DNA of 59,872 nt from Sphingobium chlorophenolicum (GTDB lineage: Bacteria; Pseudomonadota; Alphaproteobacteria; Sphingomonadales; Sphingomonadaceae). The notes beneath the pieces were generated by a model that saw only the letters and a program-made list of their open reading frames with translations, ran no database searches and was not told the origin of the DNA. Numbering within the stretch: the stretch's first letter is position 1; each line of letters begins with the position of its first letter. Where the stretch lies: contig NZ_JFHR01000029.1 in assembly GCF_000722875.1 (NCBI RefSeq), positions 1 through 59,872 on the forward strand, in the 5' to 3' direction. This document shows positions 8,797 to 18,004 of this stretch, piece by piece. Both the position numbers and the translations under genes were made by a program.

Positions 8797-10308
8797 TCAG
8801 GCCAGGCGGTGTTTTACGCCCATGGCTTGGGCCAACTGGCGTTGGCGGCGTTCCACCGCTTCGCCGAACAGGTCCGCGTCCACGCCGCGCAGGCGCAGGG
8901 TCAGTATATTGCCCTCCATCTCCAGACTGGAGGCGAGCAGTGGTCCCTCCACCCCGCCGGACAGGCGCTGGCCCAGGCGGATCGCCAGGCCCCACAGGGT
9001 GGCGCGGCGCAGCGCTTCGGGGGGGGCTAGGCGTTCGATGCCCGGCGGGGTGGACAGGCCGCCGCCGAAATTGCTGTGCAGCGCCTGCGCCAGCATCGCC
9101 CGCTCGACCGCGTCGATGCCCACCCAATTGCTGTGCAGCGCGATCTCCACGCCCCGTTCCGACCGGAAATCGGGATTGGCGCGCCAGCCGACATCGGCCA
9201 GCAGGCAGGCGGCGCGGCGGATGCGGCGCCAGGGGGCGACGTCATCCTGGAACAAAGGCGCGATCCAGCGTTCGATCATGTCGCCATGGCCGGTGAAGCG
9301 GGCCTGCGCCTCCCCCTCCGCCTCGGCCGCGACCAGCAGCGGGTCGTGCGCCCTTATGTCCGGCGGCAGGTCGCCGAACAACAGACCTTCGCGCAGGCCA
9401 TAGGCCGATACGATCAACCGGCTGGACTTCAACTGGCGGACCATCACCGACAGCAGCGCCGCCGCGTCGGGCAGGGTCGGCACGCGCGATCCGGTGATCT
9501 GGGGAATATCCTTGAACCGCGCCTTGTCGACATGGGACACGATGCGCGTCAATTGTTCGGCGCGGGTGGCGGGCATCTCATATTGATGCACCACCGGCAG
9601 CGGAAATTGGGTGAGTTCCATGTCGAACCGCGCCAATGCGCGCCATGACCCGCCGACCAGATAGAAGGGCAGGTCCGCAGGCGCGTCCCAGCCCGCCTTC
9701 GCCAGCATCTTCCGGACCAGCCGTTCCAGCACGGCCGGCCCCTTCGCCCTGATCTGCGGCAGGCGCAGCACGCCCAGCGGCAGCGAGACCGTTTCGTGCA
9801 CCGCGCCGTCGCGGATGCGGGCCAGTTCCAGGCTGCCGCCGCCCAGATCGCCGACGATGCCGTCCGCGCCGGGAATGCCCGACAGCACGCCATGCGCCGC
9901 CGCGATAGCCTCCTGCCCGCCGGTCAGCAGTTCGACCTCCAGCCCCATCGCCCTGGCGCGCCGGATGAATTCGTCGCCATTTTCCGCGTCGCGGACGGCG
10001 GCGGTGGCGACGCAGCGCACCTCCTGCACCTCCATCTCGCGGCAGAGATGGGCGAAGCGGGCGGCGGCGCGCAGGCCGCGCTCCATCGCCTCCGCCTCTA
10101 TCCGGCCAGTCTTGCCCAGCGACGCGCCCAGGCCCGCCATCACCTTTTCGTTGAAGAGGATGAAGGGAATGCGGCGCGGCCCGTCATAGACGACCAGACG
10201 CACGCTGTTGGAGCCGATGTCGATGATCGCCGTGCGCGCCTTCGCCTGCTGGGGCGATGTCACCATGCCCGGCGCAAGCGCCCGGACCTGGCTCAGCATG
10301 GAATTCAT
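8797..10308 (-). CDS. ppx: Exopolyphosphatase (Ppx/GppA family)
   Basis: A 503-residue cytoplasmic enzyme releasing phosphate from polyphosphate ends, or hydrolysing pppGpp. The actin-like ATPase fold shows AIIDIGSNSVRLVVYDG at residue 27 and the second phosphate loop GIVGDLGGGSLELARI near residue 145. The rest (LPDAAALLSVMVRQLK, DIRAHDPLLVAAEAEGE) forms the HD-like C-terminal half. It starts 5 bp after the stop of ppk, in the same operon, as is usual for polyphosphate turnover genes. Confidence 0.95.
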   Translation of the reverse strand: MNSMLSQVRALAPGMVTSPQQAKARTAIIDIGSNSVRLVVYDGPRRIPFILFNEKVMAGLGASLGKTGRIEAEAMERGLRAAARFAHLCREMEVQEVRCVATAAVRDAENGDEFIRRARAMGLEVELLTGGQEAIAAAHGVLSGIPGADGIVGDLGGGSLELARIRDGAVHETVSLPLGVLRLPQIRAKGPAVLERLVRKMLAKAGWDAPADLPFYLVGGSWRALARFDMELTQFPLPVVHQYEMPATRAEQLTRIVSHVDKARFKDIPQITGSRVPTLPDAAALLSVMVRQLKSSRLIVSAYGLREGLLFGDLPPDIRAHDPLLVAAEAEGEAQARFTGHGDMIERWIAPLFQDDVAPWRRIRRAACLLADVGWRANPDFRSERGVEIALHSNWVGIDAVERAMLAQALHSNFGGGLSTPPGIERLAPPEALRRATLWGLAIRLGQRLSGGVEGPLLASSLEMEGNILTLRLRGVDADLFGEAVERRQRQLAQAMGVKHRLA

Positions 10309-10313
10309 GCGCG

Positions 10314-12452
10314 TCAGGCCCGCCCGCGCAGGCGCAGCGTCGGCACCGCCACGCTGTCCAGCGACGCGCCGCGGCCCGACAGCGACGGGTTGGTCATGAA
10401 ATAGCGGTGCAGGTTGAACGGCCGGTCGCCTGCCTCGACCCGGCTGTAATGGCCCTCGCTGTCCAGCACCCAGCTTTGTTCGGTGTCGATCAGGTTCGCG
10501 ACCATCACCTGATCCAATATCTGGTCGTGCACGGTAGGGTTTTCGACCGGGGCCAGAAACTCCACGCGCCGGTCGAAGTTGCGCGGCATCCAGTCGGCCG
10601 AGCTGATATAGACTTTCGCGCCGTTGTTGGGCAGCGCCTTGCCATTGCCGAACACGGTGATGCGGCTATGTTCCAGGAAGCGGCCGACCACCGACTTCAC
10701 CCGGATATTGTCCGACATGCCCGGCACGCCCGGCCGCAGGCAGCATATGCCGCGCACGATGAGGTCGATCTGCACGCCCGCATTGCTGGCCGCATACAGC
10801 TTTTCCATGATCGCCGGGTCCACCAGCGAATTCATCTTCGCCCATATGGTGCCGGGCCGCCCGGCGCGGACATGCTCGATCTCCGCGTCGATCAGGTCGC
10901 ACAGCCGGTCGCGCAGGTTGCGGGGCGACATGACCAGCTTTTCCAGCCGCTGCGGTTCGACATAGCCGGTGATGTAGTTGAACAGCGCCGCCGCGTCGCG
11001 CCCATAGGCCGGGTCGGCGGTGAAGAAGCTGAGGTCGGTATAGATGCGCGCCGTCACCGGATGATAGTTGCCGGTGCCGAAATGGCAGTAGGTGCGGAAC
11101 TGCTCCCCCTCCCGCCGGACGACCATCGACACCTTGGCATGGGTCTTCCAGTCGATGAAGCCGTAGACCACCTGCACACCCGCGCGTTCCAGCGCGTCGG
11201 CCCACATCAGGTTCTGCTCCTCGTCGAAGCGGGCTTTCAGTTCGACCACGGCGGTCACGGACTTGCCCGCCTCCGCCGCGTCGATCAGGGCGCGGATGAT
11301 CGCGGACTGCTTGCCGGCGCGGTAGAGCGTCTGCTTGATCGCAACGACATCGGGGTCGGAGGCCGCCTGCTTCAGGAAGGAGACGACCACGTCGAACGCT
11401 TCATAGGGATGGTGGACGACGATGTCCTTCGCCCGGATCGCGGCGAAACAGTCCCCGCCATATTCGCGGATGCGTTCGGGGAAGCGGGGGGCATAGGGTT
11501 CGAACTTGAGGTCCGGACGGTCCTCATCGACGATGCCCGACAGGTCGCCGATGCCGACAAAGCCCTCCACCTCCGCGATGATCGCCTCATGGCCCTGGAG
11601 CATGTCCTGCAACATCTCCTCCACCGGTTCGGGGATGCGCTCCTCTATCTCCATGCGGATCACGCGGCCACGGCGGCGGCGCTTGATGGCGCTGCGGAAA
11701 TAGCGGACGAGGTCTTCGGCCTCTTCCTCTATTTCGATGTCGCTGTCGCGGATGATGCGGAAGACGCCGCTGTTGCGCACGCGATAGCCGGGGAAGAGAT
11801 CGGCGGAAAAGCGGCGGATCACCGCCTCCAGCGCCATGTAGCGCGCCGTTTCGCCCGGCATGCGCACGAAGCGGGCGAGCGAGGACGGGATCATCACCAG
11901 TTCGCGGATCGATTCCTTGTCCGACAGCCGTTCCAGGTCGAAGACGATGGACAGGCCCTGATTGGGGATGAAGGGGAAGGGATGCGCGGGGTCCAGTGCC
12001 TGGGGCGTCAGGATCGGGAAGACCTGGGTCAGGAAATGGTCGCGCAGCCAGTTTTCGCAGGAGGCGTCCAGCGCGGTGGACGGGCCGATCACCTCTATCC
12101 CCACCCGCGCCAGTTCGCCGTGCAGCGCGCCCCACACCTTCTGCTGCGCGCCCATCAGCCGCGCCGTCTCATCCGTGATAGCGGCCAGTTGCTGCGCCGG
12201 GGTCAGCCCGTCCGCGGAGCGCATGTCGACATCCTGCAACTGCTGCCCCTTCAGCCCCGCCACGCGCACGGAGAAGAATTCGTCCAGATTGGCGCCGGAG
12301 ATGGACAGGAAGCGCAGCCGTTCCAGCAGCGGATGGGCGCGGTTCATCGCCTCCTCCAGCACGCGCTGGTTGAAGGCCAGCCAGGACAGTTCCCGGTTGA
12401 AATAGCGGTCGCCGGGCAGGGTCAGGCTGGCGGAGGGGTCAGCTTCGGCCAC
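10314..12452 (-). CDS. ppk1: Polyphosphate kinase 1
   Basis: A 712-residue membrane-associated enzyme that polymerises ATP gamma-phosphate into polyphosphate. N-domain signature: YFNRELSWLAFNQRVLEEA. The two HKD-like C-domains show DPDVVAIKQTLYRAG, VVELKARFDEEQNLMWADALE, and the catalytic histidine in DWKTHAKVSMVVRR; the second is in AKVYISSADWMPRNFDRRVE. The start is GTG at 12452, preceded by GATGAGAGAC; the protein opens MAEADPSASLTLPGDRYF. It follows hda by 26 bp and precedes ppx by 5 bp. No Pho box is visible in front of it. Confidence 0.97.
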   Translation of the reverse strand: MAEADPSASLTLPGDRYFNRELSWLAFNQRVLEEAMNRAHPLLERLRFLSISGANLDEFFSVRVAGLKGQQLQDVDMRSADGLTPAQQLAAITDETARLMGAQQKVWGALHGELARVGIEVIGPSTALDASCENWLRDHFLTQVFPILTPQALDPAHPFPFIPNQGLSIVFDLERLSDKESIRELVMIPSSLARFVRMPGETARYMALEAVIRRFSADLFPGYRVRNSGVFRIIRDSDIEIEEEAEDLVRYFRSAIKRRRRGRVIRMEIEERIPEPVEEMLQDMLQGHEAIIAEVEGFVGIGDLSGIVDEDRPDLKFEPYAPRFPERIREYGGDCFAAIRAKDIVVHHPYEAFDVVVSFLKQAASDPDVVAIKQTLYRAGKQSAIIRALIDAAEAGKSVTAVVELKARFDEEQNLMWADALERAGVQVVYGFIDWKTHAKVSMVVRREGEQFRTYCHFGTGNYHPVTARIYTDLSFFTADPAYGRDAAALFNYITGYVEPQRLEKLVMSPRNLRDRLCDLIDAEIEHVRAGRPGTIWAKMNSLVDPAIMEKLYAASNAGVQIDLIVRGICCLRPGVPGMSDNIRVKSVVGRFLEHSRITVFGNGKALPNNGAKVYISSADWMPRNFDRRVEFLAPVENPTVHDQILDQVMVANLIDTEQSWVLDSEGHYSRVEAGDRPFNLHRYFMTNPSLSGRGASLDSVAVPTLRLRGRA

Positions 12453-12478
12453 GTGTCTCTCATCGTTTCAGAACCGGT

Positions 12479-13093
12479 TCAGTCCGGGACTATAGGCAAA
12501 AATCCCGCATCTTGCAGGACATGTTTCGCCATAGCGGTAGAAATCTTACGTCCCGATGACAAAGAAGCCTCATCCAGCAGGCGCGTCGCCGCCGCTATGG
12601 CGGCATAGCTGCGTTCGATGCGGCGCAGCAGCCATTCGGGCAGGTCGGCGGCATAGCTGGCCCCCGCCGAGGCGAGCGACCGTTCGATCAGGGCGCGGGC
12701 CAGCGCCTCGTCCGGCTGGTGCAGGGCGACATGCGGCGCGGCGGCCAGGCGGGAACGCAGGTCGGGCAAGGCCACCTGCCATGTCGCGGGCGGCGCGTCG
12801 GCGATCAGCAGCAGGGGGCGCTGCGCGGTCTGCGCGTCGTTCCAGGCGTTGAACAATGTCCGGTCGTCCTGCCGCTGCGCATCGTCGATCACCGTGCCGC
12901 CGCTTTGCGCGGCGAAGTGGCGGCCCAGCGTCGAACGGCCGGACAAGGGCGGGCCGCTGAGCAGGCTGACCGCCAGCGGCCAGTTACGCCAATTTTCCAG
13001 ATGGCGCACGGCGATGCGGTTTGCTTCGCTGACCAGAAATTCGTCGGCGCTTGCGCTATCCGGCCGGTCGAACGGCAGGCTGATCTGTCTCAT
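12479..13093 (-). CDS. hdaA: DnaA-related regulatory inactivator Hda (HdaA-like)
   Basis: 204 residues, a DnaA AAA+-like protein that with the sliding clamp stimulates ATP hydrolysis on DnaA and so limits replication initiation. MRQISLPFD at the N-terminus is the clamp-binding motif typical of Hda. The Walker A loop is GPPLSGRSTLGRHFA, and the sensor region is WLLRRIERSYAAI. The Walker B strand is weak (GTVIDDAQ). The start overlaps the stop of the DUF2066 gene (ATGA at 13090-13093), so the two are coupled. Confidence 0.9.
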   Translation of the reverse strand: MRQISLPFDRPDSASADEFLVSEANRIAVRHLENWRNWPLAVSLLSGPPLSGRSTLGRHFAAQSGGTVIDDAQRQDDRTLFNAWNDAQTAQRPLLLIADAPPATWQVALPDLRSRLAAAPHVALHQPDEALARALIERSLASAGASYAADLPEWLLRRIERSYAAIAAATRLLDEASLSSGRKISTAMAKHVLQDAGFLPIVPD

Positions 13094-14388
13094 TGCGCCG
13101 GGGCGGCTCCGGCGGCGGCGCGGCGGATGCGCAGCGTGTTGCCGGATACCGCCACGCCATAGCCCTTGGCCGCCAGGGCGGCGCGGAGCGCGTCGACCGT
13201 GCCGTCGAAGCTGACCTGCATGACCGACGTGCCGCCCAGCGCCAGACTGCTGGTCGCGGCGGAGCGCACGCCCGCGATGGAGCGCACCGCCGCCTCGCCC
13301 TGCGCCACCGAACCCACGTCGGGCGTGTCGAACTGGATCGCGAAGCTGCCGGTCGTGGCGGCGGGCGTCGGCGCGTCCGTCATCTCCACCGGCAGGTCGG
13401 AAGCGTTTTCGATGGCCAGCGCGTCGGGATCGACCGGTTCCTCGATGATCAGCGACGGGTCGGGACGCAGGCGGCCATCGCTGAGCGCCTGGGTGTAGAG
13501 CTGGTCGATCCGCTGCGCCGCCTGATCCATCATCTGCGGAATCGCGCTGTCGTTGGAGGCGCGCAGGGAAAAGCTGCCGATCAGGAAATTGTCGGGGCCG
13601 TAGCGGGCGGTGAAGGTGCCGGTCACGGGGCCGCCCGGATATTGGCGGTCGAGCCGGGCGATGGGGATCACCACGTCGGCGGCGCCATATTGGTCGAGCA
13701 GCACGCGCCACCACAAGCGACCGCGCCGTCCGGTCTGCCCGGCGTTCAGCAGGACCGGATCGGCGATCGATCCGGCCACGCGCACATAGTCGATGGCGCT
13801 GTCCCCGGTGCGGAAGCGCGCCCATGCCTTCTGCCATTCGTTGATCCGTTCATAGGACACGGCCGAACCGCCGTCCCACAGCACCGGGATCACCAGCAGC
13901 GGCGGCGAATGCACGACATTGCTGCCGGTGACGCCCAGCACCTGCCCGGTGCGCGCCCGGTCGAACATGACGCCCAGCGTCGCGACATAGCGGTTGGGGC
14001 CGGCCTGCTCATATTCGATCTCTATGCCGGAGATCATGCCCTCAAGCTGCGAATCGGACAGGCCCGGCGCGCCGGTTCCGCCATGGGTGCGGGTCCACAG
14101 CATCTGCCAGGCGCGCCGCTGCGCCAGTCGCCAGCCCGCCTTGCGCGCCGCATCGGCATCCTTGGCGAAGACGTCGACCTTCACATGGCTGACCTGAAAA
14201 TCGCCGCCGCTGGCGATGGGGGGCACGCCGCGTTCCCCCTCCATCTGCGCGAACAGGGCCGCCGCCGCGAGGCCGAGCGCGATGGCGCCCAGAATCTGGA
14301 GTGGTCGCGCCAATACCCGAAACCAGGGTACGCGAATCGGGTTCAGAGGCCGAAAGTTAAGGCCGCGAAGGACAATGGGCAGGCTCAC
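13090..14388 (-). CDS. DUF2066 family membrane-anchored protein
   Basis: 432 residues from a GTG start at 14388, chosen because AAAAGGAC lies six bases upstream; the open frame extends further to 14490 but that part overlaps the purM leader. An N-terminal membrane segment ([18 protein letters not shown]) is followed by a periplasmic domain with [26 protein letters not shown], the usual DUF2066 opening. The domain's function is unknown. Divergent from purM and coupled to hda, an arrangement that looks characteristic of sphingomonads. Confidence 0.88.
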   Translation of the reverse strand: MSLPIVLRGLNFRPLNPIRVPWFRVLARPLQILGAIALGLAAAALFAQMEGERGVPPIASGGDFQVSHVKVDVFAKDADAARKAGWRLAQRRAWQMLWTRTHGGTGAPGLSDSQLEGMISGIEIEYEQAGPNRYVATLGVMFDRARTGQVLGVTGSNVVHSPPLLVIPVLWDGGSAVSYERINEWQKAWARFRTGDSAIDYVRVAGSIADPVLLNAGQTGRRGRLWWRVLLDQYGAADVVIPIARLDRQYPGGPVTGTFTARYGPDNFLIGSFSLRASNDSAIPQMMDQAAQRIDQLYTQALSDGRLRPDPSLIIEEPVDPDALAIENASDLPVEMTDAPTPAATTGSFAIQFDTPDVGSVAQGEAAVRSIAGVRSAATSSLALGGTSVMQVSFDGTVDALRAALAAKGYGVAVSGNTLRIRRAAAGAAPAQ

Positions 14389-14479
14389 GCGCGTCCTTTT
14401 GGCGGGATTTGACTGCCCTGCCAAGCGGCAACCCATTTCCCGTTCCGTTTTCCTTCCTATTGATCTAGGAGCCACGGCC

Positions 14480-15574
14480 ATGAGCGACACCGAATCCTAT
14501 AGCTACGCCAAGGCTGGCGTCGACATCGCCGCGGGCAATGCGCTGGTCCGCGCCATCGCCCCGCTGGCCAAGGCCACCCGCCGCCCCGGCGCTGACGCGG
14601 AACTGGGCGGCTTTGGCGGTTTCTTCGACCTGAAGGCGGCGGGTTATGACGATCCGCTGCTGGTCGCGGCCAATGACGGCGTGGGCACCAAGCTGAAACT
14701 GGCGATCGATCACGACGCGCATGACGGCGTGGGCATCGATCTGGTCGCCATGTGCGCCAATGATCTGATCGTGCAGGGGGCCGAACCGCTCTTCTTCCTG
14801 GACTATTACGCCACCGGCAAGCTGGAGAGCGGCGTCGCCGAGCGCGTGATCGCGGGCATCGCGGAGGGCTGCAAGCAGGCGGGTTGCGCGCTGATCGGCG
14901 GAGAGACCGCCGAGATGCCGGGCATGTATGGGCCGGGCGACTATGATCTGGCGGGGTTCTGCGTCGGCGCGGTGGAGCGGTCGCAGGCGCTGACCGGCAA
15001 CCGGGTCAAGGCGGGCGACGTGCTGCTGGGCCTTGCTTCGTCGGGCGTGCATAGCAACGGTTTCTCGCTGGTGCGTCGTCTGGCGGCCGACAAGGGCTGG
15101 AAGCTGAACCGTCCGGCGATCTTCGACAATGAAGTGCTGCTGATCGACGCGCTGATGGCGCCCACGCGGATTTACGTGAAGTCTCTGCTGCCGCTGGTGC
15201 GGGCGGGGAAGATCAATGCGCTGGCCCATATCACCGGCGGCGGCCTGCTGGAGAATATTCCGCGCGTGCTGCCCGAAGGAACCCATGCGGTGGTCGACGC
15301 CGATGGATGGGAACAGCCGCGTCTGATGGCCTTCCTGCAGGCGCAGGGCCATATCGAGCCGGAAGAGATGGCGCGCACCTTCAACTGCGGCGTCGGCATG
15401 GTGCTGGCGGTGGATGCGGATGTCGCGGATGCTGTTGCGGCCGAGCTGGAAGCGGCGGGCGAGACGGTGGTTCGCGTCGGCGCCGTGGAAGCGGGCGAAA
15501 AGGGCTGCACGGTCAAGGGATCGCAGGAAAGCTGGAGCGCCAAGGCGGACTGGACCGCGACGCATCTGGGGTAA
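14480..15574 (+). CDS. purM: Phosphoribosylformylglycinamidine cyclo-ligase (AIR synthetase)
   Basis: 364 residues, fifth step of purine synthesis: ATP-dependent ring closure of FGAM to AIR. Motifs: [66 protein letters not shown] and [22 protein letters not shown] precedes the ATG at 14480. Followed 22 bp later by purN, the gene for another step in the same pathway, so the two are probably one transcript. Confidence 0.98.
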   Translation: MSDTESYSYAKAGVDIAAGNALVRAIAPLAKATRRPGADAELGGFGGFFDLKAAGYDDPLLVAANDGVGTKLKLAIDHDAHDGVGIDLVAMCANDLIVQGAEPLFFLDYYATGKLESGVAERVIAGIAEGCKQAGCALIGGETAEMPGMYGPGDYDLAGFCVGAVERSQALTGNRVKAGDVLLGLASSGVHSNGFSLVRRLAADKGWKLNRPAIFDNEVLLIDALMAPTRIYVKSLLPLVRAGKINALAHITGGGLLENIPRVLPEGTHAVVDADGWEQPRLMAFLQAQGHIEPEEMARTFNCGVGMVLAVDADVADAVAAELEAAGETVVRVGAVEAGEKGCTVKGSQESWSAKADWTATHLG

Positions 15575-15596
15575 GTCACCGAACGGAGACTGGTAA

Positions 15597-16544
15597 GTGA
15601 AGGCAAAGGTCGGCGTTCTGATTTCCGGGCGCGGTTCGAACATGGCGGCGTTGCTTTATGCCGCCAAGCATCCGGCCTGCCCCTATGAGATCGTGCTGGT
15701 CGCGGCCAACGATCCCGAAGCGCCCGGCCTGACGCTGGCCGCCGCCGAGGGGGTCGCCACCTTCGGGCAGAGCCACAAGGGGATGAAGCGCGCCGAATTC
15801 GACGCCGTCATCGACGCGGAACTGCGCAGGGCGGGCGCGGAATATGTCGCGCTGGCGGGCTATATGCGCCTGCTCTCGCCGGAGTTCGTCGCGGGGTGGG
15901 AGGGGCGGATGCTCAACATCCATCCCAGTCTGCTGCCCAAATATAAGGGGCTGGATACCCACCAGAAGGCGCTGGACGCGGGCGATAGCCATGCGGGCTG
16001 CTCAGTCCATATCGTCACCGCCGAACTGGACGACGGGCCGGTGCTGGGCCAGACCGAAGTCGCGATCCTGCCCGGCGACACCGCCGACAGTCTGGCGGCG
16101 CGCATCCTGATCGCCGAGCATCAGCTTTATTCCCGCACACTGGCCGATTTCGTGACCCGCGAGCGGCAGCCCGAATGGCTGCTGAACAAGGTGCGGGAGA
16201 GCGCCCTGTCCCTGCCGCAGGTGGATGAGGTGACGTCGCACGGCATGCCCTGCTTCGGGATCGAGAAGGGCAAGAAATTCGCCTATTTCACGCAGGATCA
16301 TCATGGCGACGGCGTGATCGCCATCCTCGTCAAGACCACCGCGCCCGAAGAGCAGGCGATGCTGATCGAAAGCGATCCGGCGCGCTATTACCGGCCCGCT
16401 TATTTCGGGGACGGCTGGGTGGGCATCCGGCTCGACCTGGGCGATACGGACTGGGAGCAGATCGGCGAGCGGCTGCATCGTAGCTGGCGCGAAGTCGCGC
16501 CGCGCAAGCTCACCGCCCTGCTGGACGCCGCCGACGAATTTTAA
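15597..16544 (+). CDS. purN: Phosphoribosylglycinamide formyltransferase fused to a MmcQ/YjbR domain
   Basis: 315 residues with a GTG start. Residues 1 to about 195 are PurN: KVGVLISGRGSNMAALL binds GAR phosphate, and MLNIHPSLLPKYKGLDTHQ contains the catalytic Asn-His pair and HAGCSVHIVTAELDDGP the catalytic Asp; it formylates GAR with 10-formyl-THF. Residues from about 205 to 315 (LPQVDEVTSHGMPCFGIEKGKKFAYF, YYRPAYFGDGWVGIRLD, DWEQIGERLHRSWREVAP) match the MmcQ/YjbR double-wing family, normally a separate protein. There is no stop or frameshift at the junction, so this is a true fusion. The role of the second domain is unknown. Confidence 0.95.
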   Translation: MKAKVGVLISGRGSNMAALLYAAKHPACPYEIVLVAANDPEAPGLTLAAAEGVATFGQSHKGMKRAEFDAVIDAELRRAGAEYVALAGYMRLLSPEFVAGWEGRMLNIHPSLLPKYKGLDTHQKALDAGDSHAGCSVHIVTAELDDGPVLGQTEVAILPGDTADSLAARILIAEHQLYSRTLADFVTRERQPEWLLNKVRESALSLPQVDEVTSHGMPCFGIEKGKKFAYFTQDHHGDGVIAILVKTTAPEEQAMLIESDPARYYRPAYFGDGWVGIRLDLGDTDWEQIGERLHRSWREVAPRKLTALLDAADEF

Positions 16545-16589
16545 CCGCGCCCTTCCTTTTGCGATGGCCTCACCCCACTATAGGCAGCC

Positions 16590-17531
16590 ATGACCGACAC
16601 CGCCCCCTCCCCCGCCCCGCAAGCCGCCATCGAGATCACCAATCTCACCAAAGTGTATAAGGGCGGGAAGCGCGCGCTCGACAATATCAGCCTCTCCATC
16701 CCGCGGGGGCAGATTTACGGCCTGCTGGGGCCGAACGGGGCGGGCAAGTCGACCACGATCAACATCCTTGCGGGCCTTGTGAACAAGACCAGCGGCAGCG
16801 CGAGGATATGGGGCTTCGACATCGACCAGAACCCCCGCAACGCCAAGAACAGCATCGGCATCGTGCCGCAAGAGATCGTCTTCGATCCCTTCTTCACCCC
16901 GTTTGAGACGCTGGAGAACCAGGCGGGCTATTATGGCGTGCCGAGGGACCGTCGCCGGTCGATGGAATTGCTGCGCGCCGTGCATCTGGAGGATAAGGCC
17001 AACGCCTATGCCCGCACCCTGTCGGGCGGCATGAAGCGCCGGTTGCTGGTGGCGAAGGCGATGGTGCATTCGCCGCCGATCCTGGTGCTGGACGAGCCGA
17101 CCGCAGGGGTCGACGTGCAGCTCCGCCAGCAGCTTTGGGCCTATGTGCGGGAATTGAACCGGCAGGGCGTGACCATCGTGCTGACGACCCACTATCTGGA
17201 AGAGGCCGAGCAATTGTGCGACCGCATCGGCATCATCAACCATGGCAAGCTGATCACCGACAAGCCGACCCGCGAACTGATCGCCATGGCGCAGGAAAAG
17301 GTGGTGCAGGTGACGGTCGACCGCGACGTCGCGACCCCGCCCGCCGACCCCTGTTTCGAGAAGATCGAACTGTCGGACGAGCGCACGCTGACCATCACCT
17401 ATATGAAGAACCGCGCCAATGCCGGGCAGGTGCTGAGCGCCGTGCAGGCGAGCGGGCTGGCGATCGTCGATGTGGTGACGCGCGATCCGGATCTGGAGGA
17501 TGTGTTCCTGAACCTGACCGCGGCGGCGTGA
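16590..17531 (+). CDS. ABC transporter ATP-binding protein
   Basis: 313 residues. Walker A is GPNGAGKST, the Q-loop lies in IGIVPQEIVFDPFF, the signature is LSGGMKRRLLVAKAM, Walker B ILVLDEPTAGVD, and the H-loop TTHYLEEAEQLCD. This is the DrrA/YadG-like class that pairs with an ABC-2 type permease in drug, lipid or polysaccharide export. No permease gene follows: the next genes are the DUF559 ORF and nadB. The partner is therefore elsewhere, or was displaced by the repeat/DUF559 segment. Confidence 0.94.
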   Translation: MTDTAPSPAPQAAIEITNLTKVYKGGKRALDNISLSIPRGQIYGLLGPNGAGKSTTINILAGLVNKTSGSARIWGFDIDQNPRNAKNSIGIVPQEIVFDPFFTPFETLENQAGYYGVPRDRRRSMELLRAVHLEDKANAYARTLSGGMKRRLLVAKAMVHSPPILVLDEPTAGVDVQLRQQLWAYVRELNRQGVTIVLTTHYLEEAEQLCDRIGIINHGKLITDKPTRELIAMAQEKVVQVTVDRDVATPPADPCFEKIELSDERTLTITYMKNRANAGQVLSAVQASGLAIVDVVTRDPDLEDVFLNLTAAA

Positions 17532-17995
17532 GGGAAGAGGCTCATGCTGTTCCCCCTCCCGCTGGCGGGAGGGGTCGATCAGAGTCACGTGCCTCTGATC
17601 GAGGGGGTGGGCTGGCGCAACCTTTCAAACCGCGCGCTACCGCTCGCGCAAAAGAGCTGCGCAACGCCGCTCCAACAGCAGAACGGCTATTATGGCAGCA
17701 ACTGCGCAGCCGAAAACTGGGTTGCAAGTTCAGCCGCCAGATGCCGGTCGGCCCCTATTTCGCGGACTTCCTGTGCCGTGAACTGAAACTCATCATCGAA
17801 CTGGATGGCGAAAGCCATGATTACAGCGTGGGATATGACTCGCGCCGAGACGATTTCTGCCGTTCCCAGGGCTATCGAATCTTGCGCTTTTCAAATGTCG
17901 ATGTGATGGAAAATCTCGAAGGCGTTGTGTCGCATGTTCAGGCGACGCTTGCGCAGGCCCACCCCCAGCCCCTCCCGCCAGCGGGAGGGGAGTAA
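17528..17995 (+). CDS. DUF559 (Vsr-like) endonuclease domain protein embedded in palindromic repeats
   Basis: The conserved domain runs from about 17630 to 17950 (ARAKELRNAAPTAERLLWQQ, QMPVGPYFADFLCRELKLII, ELDGESH, GYRILRFSNVDVMENLEGVV) and matches DUF559, a short-patch-repair-type nuclease fold with ELDGESH as the likely catalytic strand. No ATG exists in this frame before the domain; the only upstream start is GTG 17528, overlapping the ABC gene's stop (GTGA). An ATG at 17544 opens the adjacent frame (MLFPLPLAGGV), so a lost base is possible. Both ends of the ORF are repeat DNA (C-terminus QPLPPAGGE). Function unproven. Confidence 0.65.
   Translation: MREEAHAVPPPAGGRGRSESRASDRGGGLAQPFKPRATARAKELRNAAPTAERLLWQQLRSRKLGCKFSRQMPVGPYFADFLCRELKLIIELDGESHDYSVGYDSRRDDFCRSQGYRILRFSNVDVMENLEGVVSHVQATLAQAHPQPLPPAGGE
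17552..17602. repeat. Left palindrome of the DUF559 unit with CACGTG hairpin module
   Basis: CCCCTCCCGC paired with GCGGGAGGGG, followed at 17575-17602 by a 28-bp hairpin: stem TCGATCAGAG / CTCTGATCGA, loop TCACGTGC. The loop is the reverse complement of that in the modules at 639 and 30146, and the stem differs by paired substitutions. Confidence 0.85.
17957..17993. repeat. Right palindrome of the DUF559 unit
   Basis: GCCCACCCCCAGCCCCTCCC then GCCAGCGGGAGGGGAG. It is an inverted copy of the left palindrome at 17552 (GGGGGTGGGCTGG also recurs in inverse at 17603-17615). A third copy without a nuclease gene is at 33937-33968. Confidence 0.85.
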
Positions 17996-18004
17996 GAAGA
18001 ACCC

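Noticed and set aside
10257..12608. Long plus-strand ORF (783 codons) opposite ppk
   Set aside because: It mirrors the ppk gene; composition is His/Arg/Gly-rich without domains, a typical antisense shadow in high-GC DNA.
17135..17527. In-frame extension of the DUF559 ORF back into the ABC ATPase gene
   Set aside because: That part is an out-of-frame reading of conserved ATPase sequence; the nuclease domain begins after 17600.
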